This document shows positions 1 through 9,374 of a stretch of 64,000 nucleotides of DNA, piece after piece. The notes beneath the pieces are model-generated. The model made no database searches and was not told where the DNA came from. It saw nothing but the letters and a program-made list of their open reading frames with translations. The stretch's first letter is position 1, and every line of letters starts with the position of its first letter. The position numbers and the translations under genes are program-made. Source of the stretch: Psychrobacter sp. BI730 (GTDB taxonomy: Bacteria; Pseudomonadota; Gammaproteobacteria; Pseudomonadales; Moraxellaceae); assembly GCF_013414195.1 (NCBI RefSeq), contig NZ_JAATTV010000003.1, positions 1 to 64,000 on the forward strand. Reading direction: 5' to 3'.

Positions 1-288
1 AAAAACATCAATGGCGATATATTCTATGACTGGTGCAAATACACGCTCATTCCAAGCCTTAAAACTAAATGCGTAATTGTCATGGATAATGCTAGCTTTC
101 ACAAACGAGTGAAAGGGCTACTTAATAGGCACGGTCACAGGCTTTTATTTCTACCATCCTATAGTCCTGACTTAAATCCTATTGAAAAGAAATGGGCGCA
201 AGCTAAGTTTCTACGCCAAGGTTGGATGGAGAATAATTTACCTAAACTATTTCATGATATGGGTTGTACTTCTTTTATCTTGGATTGA
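1..288 (+). CDS. IS630-family transposase, C-terminal fragment
   Basis: The reading frame is open from the first base of the window, so the gene starts further left; only about 95 residues are visible. They contain the end of the DDE catalytic core typical of IS630/Tc1-mariner-type transposases: the second Asp in VIVMDNASFHK, and the third acidic residue in the YSPDLNPIEKKWA motif, which is highly characteristic of IS630. The protein ends soon after that motif, as usual for the family. The element's right end should lie shortly after the stop codon, but I could not define its terminal repeat. It borders the polysaccharide locus and probably helped shape it. Whether the upstream part is intact cannot be seen. 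Confidence 0.85.
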   Translation, partial: KNINGDIFYDWCKYTLIPSLKTKCVIVMDNASFHKRVKGLLNRHGHRLLFLPSYSPDLNPIEKKWAQAKFLRQGWMENNLPKLFHDMGCTSFILD

Positions 289-406
289 CTATAGCTATAA
301 GTAATTTACTTCTCTTAAATTGCTATGTTTGCGTTTCAAATTTATTATATTAGCCGCCTTCCGCGAATAGTTTTATTATATTGAAGTATGCTGAGGCGTA
401 TATATT

Positions 407-2134
407 ATGACCCTATCCATGTGGTTGCTAACTATTATTTTAGTTGGCTTAGTTGTTTTACTTGTCAAGTTTCAACAACATACTACAGCCATTTTTGGCA
501 GTGTGCTTGTCTTGATATTTGCATTAGGGTGGGTGGACAGCGAAACATTACTCGGTAATGCAGCAAACGAAGGACTGGCGACATTGGTGTTGCTGATCCT
601 TATTGCATATGCGTTAGAGAAGACCAGTGTTCTTACGCATCTTACTCGCTCGTTGTTTTCTAAATCTGAACGTTCCTCCATAATACGCACTATTACCTTC
701 TCAGGTATCTCTTCAGCGGTATTAAACAACACAGCCGTAGTCGCTGCGATGATAAGCAGCATACAAAAAAACCCACAGGTGAATACTGCCCGTGTACTGC
801 TACCTATGTGCTTTGCTGCAACATTAGGCGGTACGATGACACTGATAGGCACCTCTACGAACTTAGTGGTTAATAGTATGTGGGTGAAGCAAGGTCATGA
901 GGCTATCGGGTTTTTTGACCTAACCCCAATCGGACTCATTGTCTTTTTGCTGGGTGCTATTGTTCTTTATTTCACCAGTCTTATGTTACCCAAAAAAGAG
1001 ATGGTTGAAGAGGATGTTGAGGAATATTTTGTAGAAGCAAAGTTAGAAAGCACTTCAAGCTTAGTCGGTAAAACAGTGGAAGAGGCAGGTCTGCGAAATT
1101 TAGTCGATTTGTTTTTAGTAGAAATCATACGCAGCGACCGGTTAGTTAGGCCTGTTTCACACTCTCAAATGCTGAGGGCTGGGGACAAGCTACTGTTCAG
1201 CGGTAATGTAAAAAAAATACAAGTGTTGGATCAGTTTGATGGACTGAAGCTTTTTGCTCATAAAACTGGATTGTTAACTCAAGAGCTGACAGAGGTTGCT
1301 ATTAAGCAAGACTCTAACTTGGTCGGAAAAAGCTTAAAAGAGACGGGGTTTAGAGCAAAGTTTGATGCTGCTGTCGTGGCGATACGTCGCGAGGGGGAGC
1401 AGGTCAGTGGTAAGTTGGGAGAAGTGCACTTACGAGCAGGTGATTTATTACTTCTAGCGACAGGTACTGACTTCGCCAGCCGTGACAATTTACGCAAAAA
1501 CTTTTACATACTATCAGGAGTTACGCCAGATAATATGATTTCAGGCTGGCGCGAAAAACTTGTCATGGTAGGTTTTGTAGCGATGATTGTTGGCTCAGTC
1601 GTCACGGGCAGATCGCTATTTGATTTATCACTGTTTTTATTTGCGGCTTTATTATTTACAGGTTGTATTAGTGTCGACGAAATAAAACGTCATTTTCCTG
1701 TGAGTATTTGGCTGATTGTAGTCAGTGCACTGAGTTTAGCAAACGCAATGCAAGCTGTAGGCATGGATGGACAGATAGCTAGCTTTGCTGCTAATAGCTT
1801 ATCAGGTTATGCACCTGTATGGACATTACTGGGCGTGATGGTTCTTACAATCATGATAACTGAGCTTTTGACTAATAATGCGGCTGCTGCTTTGATGTTT
1901 CCAATAGCCTATAGCTTAGCGATTGGTATGGACGTTAACGCTTTTCCATTGATATTGGCAGTGTGCTTTGGAGCCTCTTGCTCTTTTATTAGTCCTTTTG
2001 GTTATCAGACCAATCTGATGGTCTATAACACAGGACTTTATAAGATAAAAGACTTTGTAAAAGTGGGTGGATTGATCACCGTAGTGTACACTTTAGTCTG
2101 TGTTATTATGATTCCTATCGTTTATCCATTTTAA
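407..2134 (+). CDS. SLC13-family permease with two TrkA-C (RCK-C) domains, probable sulfate transporter
   Basis: A 575-residue inner-membrane transporter. Hydrophobic helices fill residues 1-195 and 385-575, and between them lie two soluble TrkA-C-like domains (about 208-274 and 294-351), each with the LVGKxxxExG...LRAGDxLLxxG pattern. This layout is that of the SLC13/DASS group, whose members carry sulfate or dicarboxylates. The repeated ELLTNNAAAAL and GTSTNLVVN elements are the two Na+/substrate clamshell motifs. The gene lies 64 bases upstream of cysC, an APS kinase, in the same direction. That makes sulfate the likely substrate; this is inferred from context. It is the first complete gene of a sulfate-handling block at the end of a capsule-type locus. 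Confidence 0.85.
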   Translation: MTLSMWLLTIILVGLVVLLVKFQQHTTAIFGSVLVLIFALGWVDSETLLGNAANEGLATLVLLILIAYALEKTSVLTHLTRSLFSKSERSSIIRTITFSGISSAVLNNTAVVAAMISSIQKNPQVNTARVLLPMCFAATLGGTMTLIGTSTNLVVNSMWVKQGHEAIGFFDLTPIGLIVFLLGAIVLYFTSLMLPKKEMVEEDVEEYFVEAKLESTSSLVGKTVEEAGLRNLVDLFLVEIIRSDRLVRPVSHSQMLRAGDKLLFSGNVKKIQVLDQFDGLKLFAHKTGLLTQELTEVAIKQDSNLVGKSLKETGFRAKFDAAVVAIRREGEQVSGKLGEVHLRAGDLLLLATGTDFASRDNLRKNFYILSGVTPDNMISGWREKLVMVGFVAMIVGSVVTGRSLFDLSLFLFAALLFTGCISVDEIKRHFPVSIWLIVVSALSLANAMQAVGMDGQIASFAANSLSGYAPVWTLLGVMVLTIMITELLTNNAAAALMFPIAYSLAIGMDVNAFPLILAVCFGASCSFISPFGYQTNLMVYNTGLYKIKDFVKVGGLITVVYTLVCVIMIPIVYPF

Positions 2135-2198
2135 ACACCCACTACATAGACTTAATTAATAATTGTATTAGAGATTTTATTGAAACTAAGGATGAAAC

Positions 2199-2801
2199 AT
2201 GAGTAAGGCTACCAATATTGTATGGCATGATGCAGGCGTGTGTCCTGAAGAGAGAAAAGAAAGGATTGGTTCTGAACCTTGTATACTATGGTATACAGGA
2301 CTTTCAGGTTCTGGAAAGTCAACTGTGGCGAATGCTGTAGATAGACTTTTGTTTGATAAAGGTTATACTACCTATCTGCTAGATGGTGATAATGTGCGCC
2401 ATGGTCTTAATAAAGACTTAGGATTTAGTGATGCAGACAGGGTCGAGAATATTCGCCGTATATCTGAAGTCAGTAACCTTTTTTTGGACGCTGGTCTCAT
2501 CGTAAGCACCGCTTTCATTTCACCGTTTAGAGCCGATAGATTACAGGCAAAAGCATTGATCGGTGATAAACGTTTTATTGAGGTCTTTGTTGACGCACCA
2601 CTCGAAACCTGTGAAAAGCGTGATCCCAAAGGCCTTTATCAGAAGGCACGTGATGGCATGATCAAAAACTTTACAGGAATTGATTCACCGTATGAATCAC
2701 CAATTGCTCCAAGTATCCATCTATCGACCAATTGTGATGACATCGAACAATGTGCCAGTCAAGTAGTGGACTACTTGCTCAATAATCAGTTTATCAAATA
2801 G
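2199..2801 (+). CDS. cysC: adenylyl-sulfate kinase
   Basis: A 200-residue APS kinase that phosphorylates adenylyl sulfate to PAPS with ATP. The P-loop GLSGSGKST is at residues 34-42, followed by the family motif LDGDNVRHGLNKDLGFS (61-77) and the FISPFRADR segment holding the serine that forms a phosphoenzyme in some homologues; DPKGLYQKARDG closes the substrate site. Length is normal (E. coli CysC 201). It is a stand-alone kinase: cysD and cysN, which make APS, are not in the window. The DHH phosphoesterase begins 11 bases after its stop, so the two are almost certainly co-transcribed. Beside capsule genes, PAPS is more likely to feed a sulfotransferase than cysteine synthesis. Confidence 0.95.
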   Translation: MSKATNIVWHDAGVCPEERKERIGSEPCILWYTGLSGSGKSTVANAVDRLLFDKGYTTYLLDGDNVRHGLNKDLGFSDADRVENIRRISEVSNLFLDAGLIVSTAFISPFRADRLQAKALIGDKRFIEVFVDAPLETCEKRDPKGLYQKARDGMIKNFTGIDSPYESPIAPSIHLSTNCDDIEQCASQVVDYLLNNQFIK

Positions 2802-2812
2802 GCAGTTCACTA

Positions 2813-3790
2813 ATGAGTAAGTATATAGATGTATTCAATGGTGATGCTGATGGAATCTTTTCTTTAATACAATTGAGGAAATCGCATCCTATCACTGCTT
2901 ATGATAAGCAAATACTCATTACTGGTGTAAAACGTGATATTGCTTTAGTTAGTAAGATTGATGAAAACCTCGCAAATGATGCTCAGATCACCGTATTAGA
3001 TGTATCATTTGATAAAAACGACAAAGAGGTAAAGCGAGTCTTAGAGCATTGCCAGTCGTTATTCTATTGTGATCATCATAAGGCCGATAAGCTGTTTGAG
3101 CATAAGAATTTAAAGACAGTAATTAATACCGAGCCCACAGTATGTACAGGGTTGTTGATTAATAATATGTTGAATGATAAAAATGTATTATGGGCAGTGG
3201 CTGCGATTTATGGTGATGGCTTAGACAATGTTGCTAGCGAACATGTTAAGCGTTTAGGGTTAACTCAAACACAATGTGAGCAGCTAAAAGAGCTAGGTAT
3301 TTTGGTTAATTATAATGGCTATGGCAATTCAGTAGCTGACCTGTACTTTGATCCTGCCGATTTGTACCAGCGATTAATAAATTATGATAGTCCTCTTGCA
3401 GTCATTACTGACCCAAAGTCTCCCTATCAGACACTCAAGCAAGGTTATGAGTCAGACATCGCAAAAGCTGAGACAAGTGAACAGTTAGTTGATAATGACC
3501 TCATAGTAGTGATCTTAGAGGATGAACCTTGGGCTCGTAGGATAAGTGGTACTTATGGTAACCAGTTAGCAGCGACCAATCCAGGCAAGCCTGTCGTAAT
3601 CGTAACTGATAACGCTACAGGCTCATATGCAATAAGCCTAAGAGCACCTAAAGATAATCCTTATGGTGCAAGCACTATATGTAGTCAGTTTAATACTGGA
3701 GGTGGCCGTGAAGGAGCTGCAGGAATCAATGAGCTACCAAAGAGTGATTTAGCTAAATTTATAGAAGTGGTGCGCAAGTACTATATCTAG
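2813..3790 (+). CDS. DHH/DHHA1-family phosphoesterase, possible pAp phosphatase
   Basis: A 325-residue protein of the DHH superfamily. Visible metal-binding motifs are FNGDADGI (Asp11, Asp13), LDVSFD (62-67) and CDHHKA (Asp87-His88-His89); the C-terminal DHHA1 nucleotide-binding loop is GGGREG (296-301). Family members include NrnA-type nanoRNases, which also dephosphorylate 3'-phosphoadenosine 5'-phosphate (pAp). Because the gene directly follows cysC with an 11-base gap, pAp removal after PAPS-dependent sulfation, the role CysQ plays elsewhere, is an attractive function. That assignment is inference; the domain assignment is firm. It ends 79 bases before galU. Confidence 0.8.
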   Translation: MSKYIDVFNGDADGIFSLIQLRKSHPITAYDKQILITGVKRDIALVSKIDENLANDAQITVLDVSFDKNDKEVKRVLEHCQSLFYCDHHKADKLFEHKNLKTVINTEPTVCTGLLINNMLNDKNVLWAVAAIYGDGLDNVASEHVKRLGLTQTQCEQLKELGILVNYNGYGNSVADLYFDPADLYQRLINYDSPLAVITDPKSPYQTLKQGYESDIAKAETSEQLVDNDLIVVILEDEPWARRISGTYGNQLAATNPGKPVVIVTDNATGSYAISLRAPKDNPYGASTICSQFNTGGGREGAAGINELPKSDLAKFIEVVRKYYI

Positions 3791-3869
3791 ATAAAAATAC
3801 TTGTTATCTCATTATAAAGTAAATATGGTCACTTAAAAAAAGATGAAAAACTAGCGGGATGAATTTAAT

Positions 3870-4742
3870 ATGACTAATAAAATTAGGAACGTAAGACATG
3901 CAGTAATACCAGTTGCAGGTTTTGGTACACGCATGTTGCCTTTGTCTAAGAGCATTCCCAAAGAGCTTTTGCCCTTAGGCAATCTTCCTGTTATCCATTA
4001 TGTTATTGAAGAAGCTATTGCCGCAGGCATTAAGCATATCGTATTGGTCACACATCCACAAAAGCAGGCTATTGAAAATTATTTTGATATCAATGTAGAG
4101 TTGGATGAAGCCTTGCGTGATGGTGGCAAAATTTCTTTAGCAGATAATTTACAATGGTTACCTGATGATGTGAAGATCTCTAGTATACGACAAGGCAAGC
4201 GATTGGGACTTGGTCATGCAGTTGCAGCAGCTAGACCTATCATCGATGGTCATGATTTTGCAGTATTACTACCCGATGTGGTGATTGATCCTTTCAAAAC
4301 TAATTACGCAAAACAGAACTTAGCTTATATGACTCAGAAGTTTGCTGAGACTGGATATTCTCAGATTCTTGTTGATCCTGTTGAAAAAGAAAATATTCAT
4401 AAATATGGTATAGCAAGGCTTGATGGAGACAACCAAATTTATCGTAAATCTAAGGTTAACCAAAGTTTATCAGTAGCTGGGTTTGTAGAAAAACCTAATG
4501 CCAAAGACGCTCCTTCCAATTTGGCTGTAGTGGGGCGCTATGTGTTTGATCATCAGATTTTGGATTATTTGGATAGAACAGCGCCTGACAAAAAAGGTGA
4601 GATTCAATTGACAGATGCTATTGATGCTTTGATTGCATCAGCAAGAGTTGATGTAACCACGATGATTGGAAACAGCTTTGATGCAGGTAGTATGTCCACC
4701 TACCTCAAAGCTTTTGCTTATTTTTCTGAGCAACAAACATAG
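3870..4742 (+). CDS. galU: UTP-glucose-1-phosphate uridylyltransferase
   Basis: A 290-residue cytoplasmic nucleotidyltransferase that makes UDP-glucose from UTP and glucose-1-phosphate. The N-terminal AVIPVAGFGTRMLPLSKSIPKELLPL carries the nucleotide-binding GxGTRxLPxTK-type signature, with Ser instead of Thr at one position, and the PKELLP lysine. VEKP (491-ish bases from the gene's C-terminal third) and the KGEIQLTDAI segment are also diagnostic. Length is close to E. coli GalU (302). It opens the classic capsule-end set galU-pgi-ugd-like and supplies UDP-glucose for the polysaccharide. A weak ribosome site precedes the ATG. Confidence 0.95.
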   Translation: MTNKIRNVRHAVIPVAGFGTRMLPLSKSIPKELLPLGNLPVIHYVIEEAIAAGIKHIVLVTHPQKQAIENYFDINVELDEALRDGGKISLADNLQWLPDDVKISSIRQGKRLGLGHAVAAARPIIDGHDFAVLLPDVVIDPFKTNYAKQNLAYMTQKFAETGYSQILVDPVEKENIHKYGIARLDGDNQIYRKSKVNQSLSVAGFVEKPNAKDAPSNLAVVGRYVFDHQILDYLDRTAPDKKGEIQLTDAIDALIASARVDVTTMIGNSFDAGSMSTYLKAFAYFSEQQT

Positions 4743-4918
4743 TTAATCTATTAAATCAGTGTCTGCGCTATATTTAAATTTCTCTTTATGACCCTTTATA
4801 AATCTATGTGTGACAACTCCTAGGCGATAGTTTTTTACAATTATGCTAAGTGCTCATTGGAAATAAAAGATAATGCTGACAAACACAAATATTTTTAGAT
4901 GCAATATTGGACAAAGCT

Positions 4919-6577
4919 ATGAATGATCCTACCTTAGCTCCACAATGGAAAAAATTGGTCAACCACTCTAATACAATTGCAGATTTAGTGACTCTGTTCG
5001 AAAATAACGATAGAAGAACAGAGGATCTACTAATTGATTTTGAGGGTGTGTGCTTTGATTACTCAAAGCAACTAATTGATAAATCAACTAAAAAATTACT
5101 GATTGAATTTGCAGAGCAGATGGGTTTGAGTGATGCTATTGATAAGCTGGTATCTGGATACAAAGTAAATACGACAGAGAACCGTCCAGCATTGCACACT
5201 GCTTTAAGACTACCCAAAGGTGCTAGTCTAATAGTGGATAACGTTGATATTGCTAAACAAGTTCATCAAAGCTTGGATAGCATGGCCGTTATCGTAGAAA
5301 GATTGACGTCGGGCATTTGGAGGGGCTATTCGGGTAAGGCTATTCAGGATGTTGTTAATATTGGTGTAGGAGGATCTGATCTTGGGCCACTGATGGCCTG
5401 TATGGCATTATCAGAATGGACAGGAGAGGAACAGATTAAACAAAAAGGGCTTTTTTATAATTGTATTGAAACTCATTTTGTTTCTAATATGGATGGTACA
5501 CAGTTAGATAAGTTGTTAAGCACGCTTAATCCTGAAACTACTGCCTTTATTATTTCATCTAAGTCTTTCACCACTTCTGATACACTTTCAAATGCTCAGA
5601 CTGCTTTGGCATGGTTATCTAATAGCTATGATAATGAAAAGAGTATCAAAAGAAATCACTTTATTGGTATTTCTGCAGATGCCAAAAAAATGGATACGTG
5701 GGGTATACATAAGGCTAATCAGTTGAATCTATGGGATTGGGTTGGCGGACGTTTTTCCATGTGGTCTTCTATTGGTTTGACAGTTGCTATTAAAATTGGA
5801 ATGAAAAATTTCAATGAACTATTAGCAGGTGCATATCTAATGGATAAGCACTTTATCGAAACTCCTTTTACAGATAACATACCTGTTATGATGGGGTTGC
5901 TCGGTGTATGGAATAGTAGTTTTTTGGATATCAATGCTCATGCTATCCTACCTTATGATGGGCGTTTGAAATATTTTCCTAACTATTTGACTCAATTAGA
6001 GATGGAAAGTAATGGGAAGTCAGTGAATTTAAAAGGTCAAAAGATCACTTTTAATACTTGTCCTATATTATGGGGAGAAGTTGGTTCAAATGCTCAACAT
6101 GCTTTTTACCAACTTCTGCACCAAGGTACCCAAGAAGTAGCTTGTGACTTTATTGCTTTCATCAATCGCTATGACGAAGATCGTCAAGATATCGACCAAC
6201 AGCTACTACTACAACATAAACTAAGTTTGGCCAACTGTTTAGCCCAAAGTCGAGTTTTAGCATTTGGCAATGAAGCTGTCGATTTACAAGAAGTATGTAG
6301 CGCAATGTCTGCTATGCACAAAAACTATCGAGGAAACCAACCATCTTCTACCATATTAATTGATAAGCTATCACCAAAAACATTAGGCATGATGCTTGCT
6401 ATGTATGAACATAAAGTCTATGTGATGTCTGTAATGTGGGGGATCAATCCATTTGACCAATGGGGTGTGGAAATTGGTAAGGTGATGGCAAAGCAGTTAA
6501 ATGATGCTATTCATCAACAATCTTTAGATTATGACGACTCGACGAATGCATTGCTCAAACGTATTTGTAACCTCTAA
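4919..6577 (+). CDS. pgi: glucose-6-phosphate isomerase
   Basis: Interconverts glucose-6-phosphate and fructose-6-phosphate. About 552 residues, close to E. coli Pgi (549). Visible family motifs are NIGVGGSDLGPLMA, VSNMDGT, the SKSFTTSDT sugar-phosphate-binding segment, GGRFSMWSSIGL, LEMESNGKSV, and near the end NPFDQWGVEIGK. I chose the ATG at 4919 because the residues after it (MNDPTLAPQW) line up with the start of E. coli Pgi. An in-frame TTG 12 bases upstream is the alternative; neither has a strong ribosome site. It lies between galU and the ugd-like gene, as gpi does at Acinetobacter capsule loci, and links central sugar phosphates to sugar-nucleotide supply. Confidence 0.95.
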   Translation: MNDPTLAPQWKKLVNHSNTIADLVTLFENNDRRTEDLLIDFEGVCFDYSKQLIDKSTKKLLIEFAEQMGLSDAIDKLVSGYKVNTTENRPALHTALRLPKGASLIVDNVDIAKQVHQSLDSMAVIVERLTSGIWRGYSGKAIQDVVNIGVGGSDLGPLMACMALSEWTGEEQIKQKGLFYNCIETHFVSNMDGTQLDKLLSTLNPETTAFIISSKSFTTSDTLSNAQTALAWLSNSYDNEKSIKRNHFIGISADAKKMDTWGIHKANQLNLWDWVGGRFSMWSSIGLTVAIKIGMKNFNELLAGAYLMDKHFIETPFTDNIPVMMGLLGVWNSSFLDINAHAILPYDGRLKYFPNYLTQLEMESNGKSVNLKGQKITFNTCPILWGEVGSNAQHAFYQLLHQGTQEVACDFIAFINRYDEDRQDIDQQLLLQHKLSLANCLAQSRVLAFGNEAVDLQEVCSAMSAMHKNYRGNQPSSTILIDKLSPKTLGMMLAMYEHKVYVMSVMWGINPFDQWGVEIGKVMAKQLNDAIHQQSLDYDDSTNALLKRICNL

Positions 6578-6602
6578 CTACATTTAATCCTGATAATAAA
6601 CT

Positions 6603-7883
6603 ATGAAAAAAACATCTACACAAGAAAGTAGTATTTGTATTATTGGTAACAACGCGAAAGCAGTAGCAGGAGCTATGGCTCTTACTTATTTTGGGCTATC
6701 AGTTACCTTTTATGCTCTATCTAAATCAGCAGATGAGCATGTACGCCGATATCAATTTGATAAAATACTGTGCAATCAATGGCAAAAAAGTCTTGACGAT
6801 GGTAGCCTGATATATTGTACATTTGATCAAGCGGTTCTTCCTTCAATAAATTTCGATACCTACTGGTTATTTCTAGATCAAATGACAGATGCTGTTCAGC
6901 AGAAAGTGTTGGATTATCTAAAGTATCAATCTTGTGATGTGTGTTTGAGTGGTATTACCCAAATTGGCCGAATAGAAAGCATTGCTAAACAATTAACTTC
7001 AGAAAATGTATTTTATATTCCGTTTGTGTTTCTTAATGATGCTTCAATATTCTTGGCCACTATCGAGCCAAGATTATTGTTGATAGGTGAAAAAACAGAA
7101 AACACGGCTAAGAATAATGTGGTTTGTAGAGAGTTTTTAGAGCATACAGACAATTATTGCTTACATAACTTAAAAACTATTGAGTTTACACGAAGCTGCA
7201 TGATGAATTTGATGGCCAGTAAGCTTAGTTTAATAAATGAATTAGCAAGGCTGGCCGATCACTGTGCTGTAGACATGTTTGATGTCGAATCACTACTAAA
7301 ACTAGATAATCGCCTAGGCGTAGGATTTCTAAAAGCAGGTTGGGGGTATGGTGGGAGTACGTTACCTAAAGAGAATGCGATTTTAAAAAAGCATCTACTA
7401 GATTTAAAGTTGTCTGCTAATATCGTTGATGAAGTAGTGTATATAAATAATGACCAGAAAGAACTAATCTTCCGTAAGTTATGGCAATATTTCGATTCAA
7501 ATATTGCCAGTAAATCTATAATGATATGGGGTGCTGGTTATAAAGAAGGAACAGGAAGAACTAAAGGGAGTGCGATTCACAATGTGTTACCTTTGCTATG
7601 GGGACACAATGCTATCACGACTGTTTACGATCCTTTAGCTAAAGATGAATTGAGTGAAGAGTACAGTTCTGATGAACGTCTGAAGTTTACCGACTTTCCT
7701 TATGCGAACCTTGAGCATATCGATGCTATTATTATTATAAATTGGTCGGAGGAATATCGTCCAGATATCTCCTTAATAAATCAGAATAAGACTCCTATTT
7801 TCGATGCTAAAAACCTACTTAGGCGAGTAGAAATTCAGCAGTTAGAAGGTTATTACACAGGCATTGGCCGAGGAATCGGCTAG
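6603..7883 (+). CDS. UDP-glucose dehydrogenase-like protein lacking the catalytic cysteine
   Basis: A 426-residue homologue of nucleotide-sugar dehydrogenases, in the position where ugd sits in related capsule loci. The middle domain is clear: ASKLSLINELARLAD keeps the conserved lysine and Asn-Glu, and FLKAGWGYGGSTLPKE matches the family's active-site loop. In functional enzymes that loop reads GGSCxxKD; here the nucleophilic cysteine is Thr253 and the following Asp is Glu257. The N-terminal Rossmann loop is also degraded (IIGNNAKAVAG in place of GxGxxG). The protein is full length with no stops, so it is maintained. It may be a non-catalytic partner or have an altered reaction; a true UDP-glucuronate synthase role is doubtful. 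Confidence 0.8.
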   Translation: MKKTSTQESSICIIGNNAKAVAGAMALTYFGLSVTFYALSKSADEHVRRYQFDKILCNQWQKSLDDGSLIYCTFDQAVLPSINFDTYWLFLDQMTDAVQQKVLDYLKYQSCDVCLSGITQIGRIESIAKQLTSENVFYIPFVFLNDASIFLATIEPRLLLIGEKTENTAKNNVVCREFLEHTDNYCLHNLKTIEFTRSCMMNLMASKLSLINELARLADHCAVDMFDVESLLKLDNRLGVGFLKAGWGYGGSTLPKENAILKKHLLDLKLSANIVDEVVYINNDQKELIFRKLWQYFDSNIASKSIMIWGAGYKEGTGRTKGSAIHNVLPLLWGHNAITTVYDPLAKDELSEEYSSDERLKFTDFPYANLEHIDAIIIINWSEEYRPDISLINQNKTPIFDAKNLLRRVEIQQLEGYYTGIGRGIG

Positions 7884-7941
7884 ATGGCTGTTTCTATTGT
7901 TTTCTACTGATTTTCAATATGATAAGTAAATGAGCATATAG

Positions 7942-9363
7942 TTAATAGTGTGCTCGTCGCAACATCTCGATATGTTCTAATCGCCATTTTTCCCAGTATT
8001 GTAGTCTCTGAATACGAGAGTCAGTACTTTGGGTGCCTGTATGTTTTGCATTCATCAATGAGTCAGAGCGATGAGCCCCTAACGTTAATGGTTTACTAAC
8101 ATGACGGATACTTTGGCTGCCAAACACTAATTTAAACCTCTCAAACAACTCGCTGTCTGCTCCTGTACGGAAAGGCTGCCATAAAAAACCATCTTGTAAC
8201 ATATACTTTAAAGTATGACGCCGAAACATCAAAGAAGCGGGGTTTTTTTGCTTATAGGGGAATGCTGCGCGGGCGAAGTAACTTCCTTGATTGTCAATTT
8301 TGATCCAATCTGAAGTGGTAGCCATTAAGGTTTGGTCTAGAAATAATGGCATTACTTGGTGTTCAATCTTCAAAGGATGAGCCCAGTCATCTGAATCATG
8401 GCAGATAATAAATTCACCAGATGCATATCTTAAACCGTTGTTTTTTGCCAAAAAAGTACCGGTGTTGGTCTCTTGGTGAATAATCTTGATACGAGGGTCT
8501 TTGTTGGCCACTTCCTGTGCAATGCTTAAGCTGTCATCAGTACTGGCATCGTCTATCAATATCACCTCGATATTATGCCAGCTTTGGTTTAGGAAACTCT
8601 CTAATGTAGAGCGAATATATTTACTGGCATTATACATGGTAGTCAAAATACTGACTCTGAACCGCTTTTCTTTATTCATAGACAGGAGCGCGGTATAAAT
8701 AGAATTTTCTACTTGTAAATTTAGACTATCAAATATGGCATTGTCATCGATAACTTTGTAATTAGGTAAATCAAAGAGCGATTGATAATTATTTAGATAA
8801 TACAGCTTATCTGTATGAGTATTCGCTTGCCAATTGCTCTCTAATAGTAGGAGATCTGGGTGTTCGCGACTATTGAGTATTAGTTCTCTATGAGCCACTA
8901 GTGTTTGGTTATCTAAAGTTTTCTCTGGCTGATTATTTTTAGCTTTATTTTGGAGTAAATAGGCTGACTGCAATGCACGATGATAGATCGTGATCTTGGC
9001 TGTGGGTAGGGTATGTATAAGTTTGATTGCTAGAGGTAAGTTGTACTTTGCAAGCTCTCTTATTAACTCTGGCAAATAGCGGGATATGGTTGGCCTTTTT
9101 ATGAGTCGGTTAATAACTTTTTCGCATTCCTCTAGCTTGCCGTAAGCTGATAGTGCTTGTACATAAGCTACACCAGCTCTGACGCTACCCCCTCGCCACT
9201 CGGCTTCTAACAGTGGGGTATAAATACCTAACCGCGCACACATCCAACGTCGCTTACTTGTTATTGTCCATTGATAGTTGGGCAATAGGGCTAAAGCTTG
9301 CGCGAAATTACGTTTTTGTATTTGCTGATAATAAGTAGGTATTCTAAATATGAATTTAGGCAT
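7942..9363 (-). CDS. GT2-family glycosyltransferase with unrecognised N-terminal region
   Basis: A 473-residue protein. Residues 235-440 are a GT-A glycosyltransferase family 2 domain: RVSILTTMYNASKYI, the nucleotide-sugar LIDDASTDDS (Asp271-Asp272) and the metal-binding DSDD (323-326) are clear. Residues 1-230 have a helical, repeat-like look (LLPNYQW..., AYVQALSAYGKLEECEKV...) that I do not recognise; a TPR-like fold is possible. No transmembrane segment or signal is evident, so it probably acts at the cytoplasmic membrane face on a lipid-linked or capsule acceptor. It starts 11 bases after the upstream glycosyltransferase ends; the pair forms a reverse-strand operon inside the otherwise forward locus. 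Donor and acceptor cannot be inferred. Confidence 0.85.
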   Translation of the reverse strand: MPKFIFRIPTYYQQIQKRNFAQALALLPNYQWTITSKRRWMCARLGIYTPLLEAEWRGGSVRAGVAYVQALSAYGKLEECEKVINRLIKRPTISRYLPELIRELAKYNLPLAIKLIHTLPTAKITIYHRALQSAYLLQNKAKNNQPEKTLDNQTLVAHRELILNSREHPDLLLLESNWQANTHTDKLYYLNNYQSLFDLPNYKVIDDNAIFDSLNLQVENSIYTALLSMNKEKRFRVSILTTMYNASKYIRSTLESFLNQSWHNIEVILIDDASTDDSLSIAQEVANKDPRIKIIHQETNTGTFLAKNNGLRYASGEFIICHDSDDWAHPLKIEHQVMPLFLDQTLMATTSDWIKIDNQGSYFARAAFPYKQKNPASLMFRRHTLKYMLQDGFLWQPFRTGADSELFERFKLVFGSQSIRHVSKPLTLGAHRSDSLMNAKHTGTQSTDSRIQRLQYWEKWRLEHIEMLRRAHY

Positions 9364-9374
9364 ATGGATATGTC

